Source: Maylandia zebra (taxonomy: Eukaryota; Chordata; Actinopteri; Cichliformes; Cichlidae). Taken from it: a DNA stretch of 64,000 nucleotides. Where the stretch lies: the NCBI RefSeq assembly GCF_041146795.1, contig NC_135185.1, positions 24,312,529 through 24,376,528 of the forward strand, written 5' to 3'. Positions within the stretch are counted from its first letter, which is position 1; each line of letters starts with the position of its first letter. Both the position numbers and the translations under genes were made by a program. Of this stretch, positions 63,235 through 64,000 are shown one piece after another. The notes under the pieces were generated by a model. It was not told where the DNA came from. It made no database searches and saw only the letters and a list, made by a program, of their open reading frames with translations.

Positions 63235-64000
63235 TAAAAGCAAAGGTTTTGGTAGTTTGCTTATGTGGAGCATTCTGATGTGTGCGCATTCAGGATTAAA
63301 GACATCAGCAATGATCTTAGAGAACCAATTGTTACTGCTCATCAAGGGCATTTCCAAACAATCTGAGATCGATCATTCTACAGTGAGAAAGATTATTCAT
63401 ACGTGGAAAGCTTTCAAGATAGCTCCAAAGTTTCCGAGGAGTGGAAATCACAGCAAATTCACAAGTTTAGACAATGAGTCAACAGGCCCGAAGTTAACAG
63501 GTGAAATGTTAAAACTGGCTTACGTTTGCAAAGTTGCATCTGAACAAACAACAACGCGATTTTGGAACAATGTGCTTTGAACAGACATGCACAATGCCCC
63601 ATTTGGCAAAAACGAAACAGCATATCAGGACACCTCATGCCAACTGTTAAGCATGATAGTGGAGGCGTAATGACTTGGACTTGTTTTGCAGCCACAGGAT
63701 CTGGGCACCTTATAGTCAGTGAGTCAAACCTGCATATATCAATTCTAGACAAAACTGGGTCACGCAACAAGATTTGATTACAAGCACAGCAACAAAACTA
63801 CAACAGAACGGCTAAAAAGGGAAAGAGTCAATGTGCTGCAATGGACTGAAGTGCTGTCCTGGGACCTTAAGAGAGCTGTGCATAAAGGGACACCTGCAAA
63901 CCTCAATGAACTGAAGTAATGTTGTAGTTATATGTATCCCAAAATTCCTCCACAATGATGTGAGAGACTGATGATGATTACTGAAAAGGATTACTCAAGC
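63235..64000 (+). mobile_element. Degenerate Tc1-like transposon, runs off the window
   Basis: Plus-strand fragments of Tc1 transposase appear in different frames: ISKQSEIDHSTVRKIIHTWK (DNA-binding part), MPTVKHDSGGVMTWTCFAAT and GSGHLIVSE (catalytic part), then VLSWDLKRAVHKGTPANLNE. Stops and frame changes make it a pseudogene. The C-terminal end is cut by the window edge. In kcnk10 intron 2. Confidence 0.75.

Overview
The window is vertebrate nuclear DNA, almost certainly from a teleost fish and probably a percomorph. The evidence is multi-exon genes with GT..AG introns, AATAAA poly(A) signals, long CA, TA and ATCC microsatellites, tRNA-derived SINEs, Tc1-like transposons and a Penelope-like retroelement. 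No prokaryotic, viral or CRISPR-type system is present. I found no convincing undescribed multi-gene system; the unusual signals are listed one by one in the findings.

Layout, left to right. (1) About 1-22.3 kb, + strand: a SPRED gene (spred1-like) from its second coding exon to its stop codon at 17296, then a roughly 5-kb 3' UTR ending near an AATAAA at 22312. Coding exon 1 lies upstream of the window. (2) About 22.3-24.3 kb: intergenic, repeat-rich, with one broken minus-strand exon of a plpp2-like lipid phosphate phosphatase. (3) 24289-26627, + strand: a complete eight-exon FAM98 gene (fam98b-like) with a glycine-rich tail. (4) 29277-45830, - strand: ptpn21, a FERM-domain tyrosine phosphatase, reconstructed in 18 coding exons (1203 codons). 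It meets fam98b tail to tail at about 27.5 kb. Its large intron 12 carries a nearly intact Penelope-like GIY-YIG retroelement fragment. (5) 48028-53648, - strand: spata7, 11 coding exons (561 codons). (6) 56074 onward, + strand: the first two coding exons of kcnk10 (TREK-2 potassium channel); the rest lies beyond the window.

The block joins two human neighbourhoods, SPRED1-FAM98B (15q14) and PTPN21-SPATA7-KCNK10 (14q31). This supports orthology calls that sequence alone leaves partly open. spata7 and kcnk10 are head to head. ptpn21 and spata7 lie in tandem on the minus strand, whereas I recall them as convergent in human. The five genes do not form a pathway: Ras/ERK inhibition (spred1), the tRNA-ligase complex (fam98b), cytoskeletal/Hippo/Src signalling (ptpn21), the photoreceptor cilium (spata7) and background K+ conductance (kcnk10).

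Exon boundaries were placed by hand from splice signals, codon phase and family resemblance. Comparisons with human proteins rest on memory of those families, not on an alignment run here.
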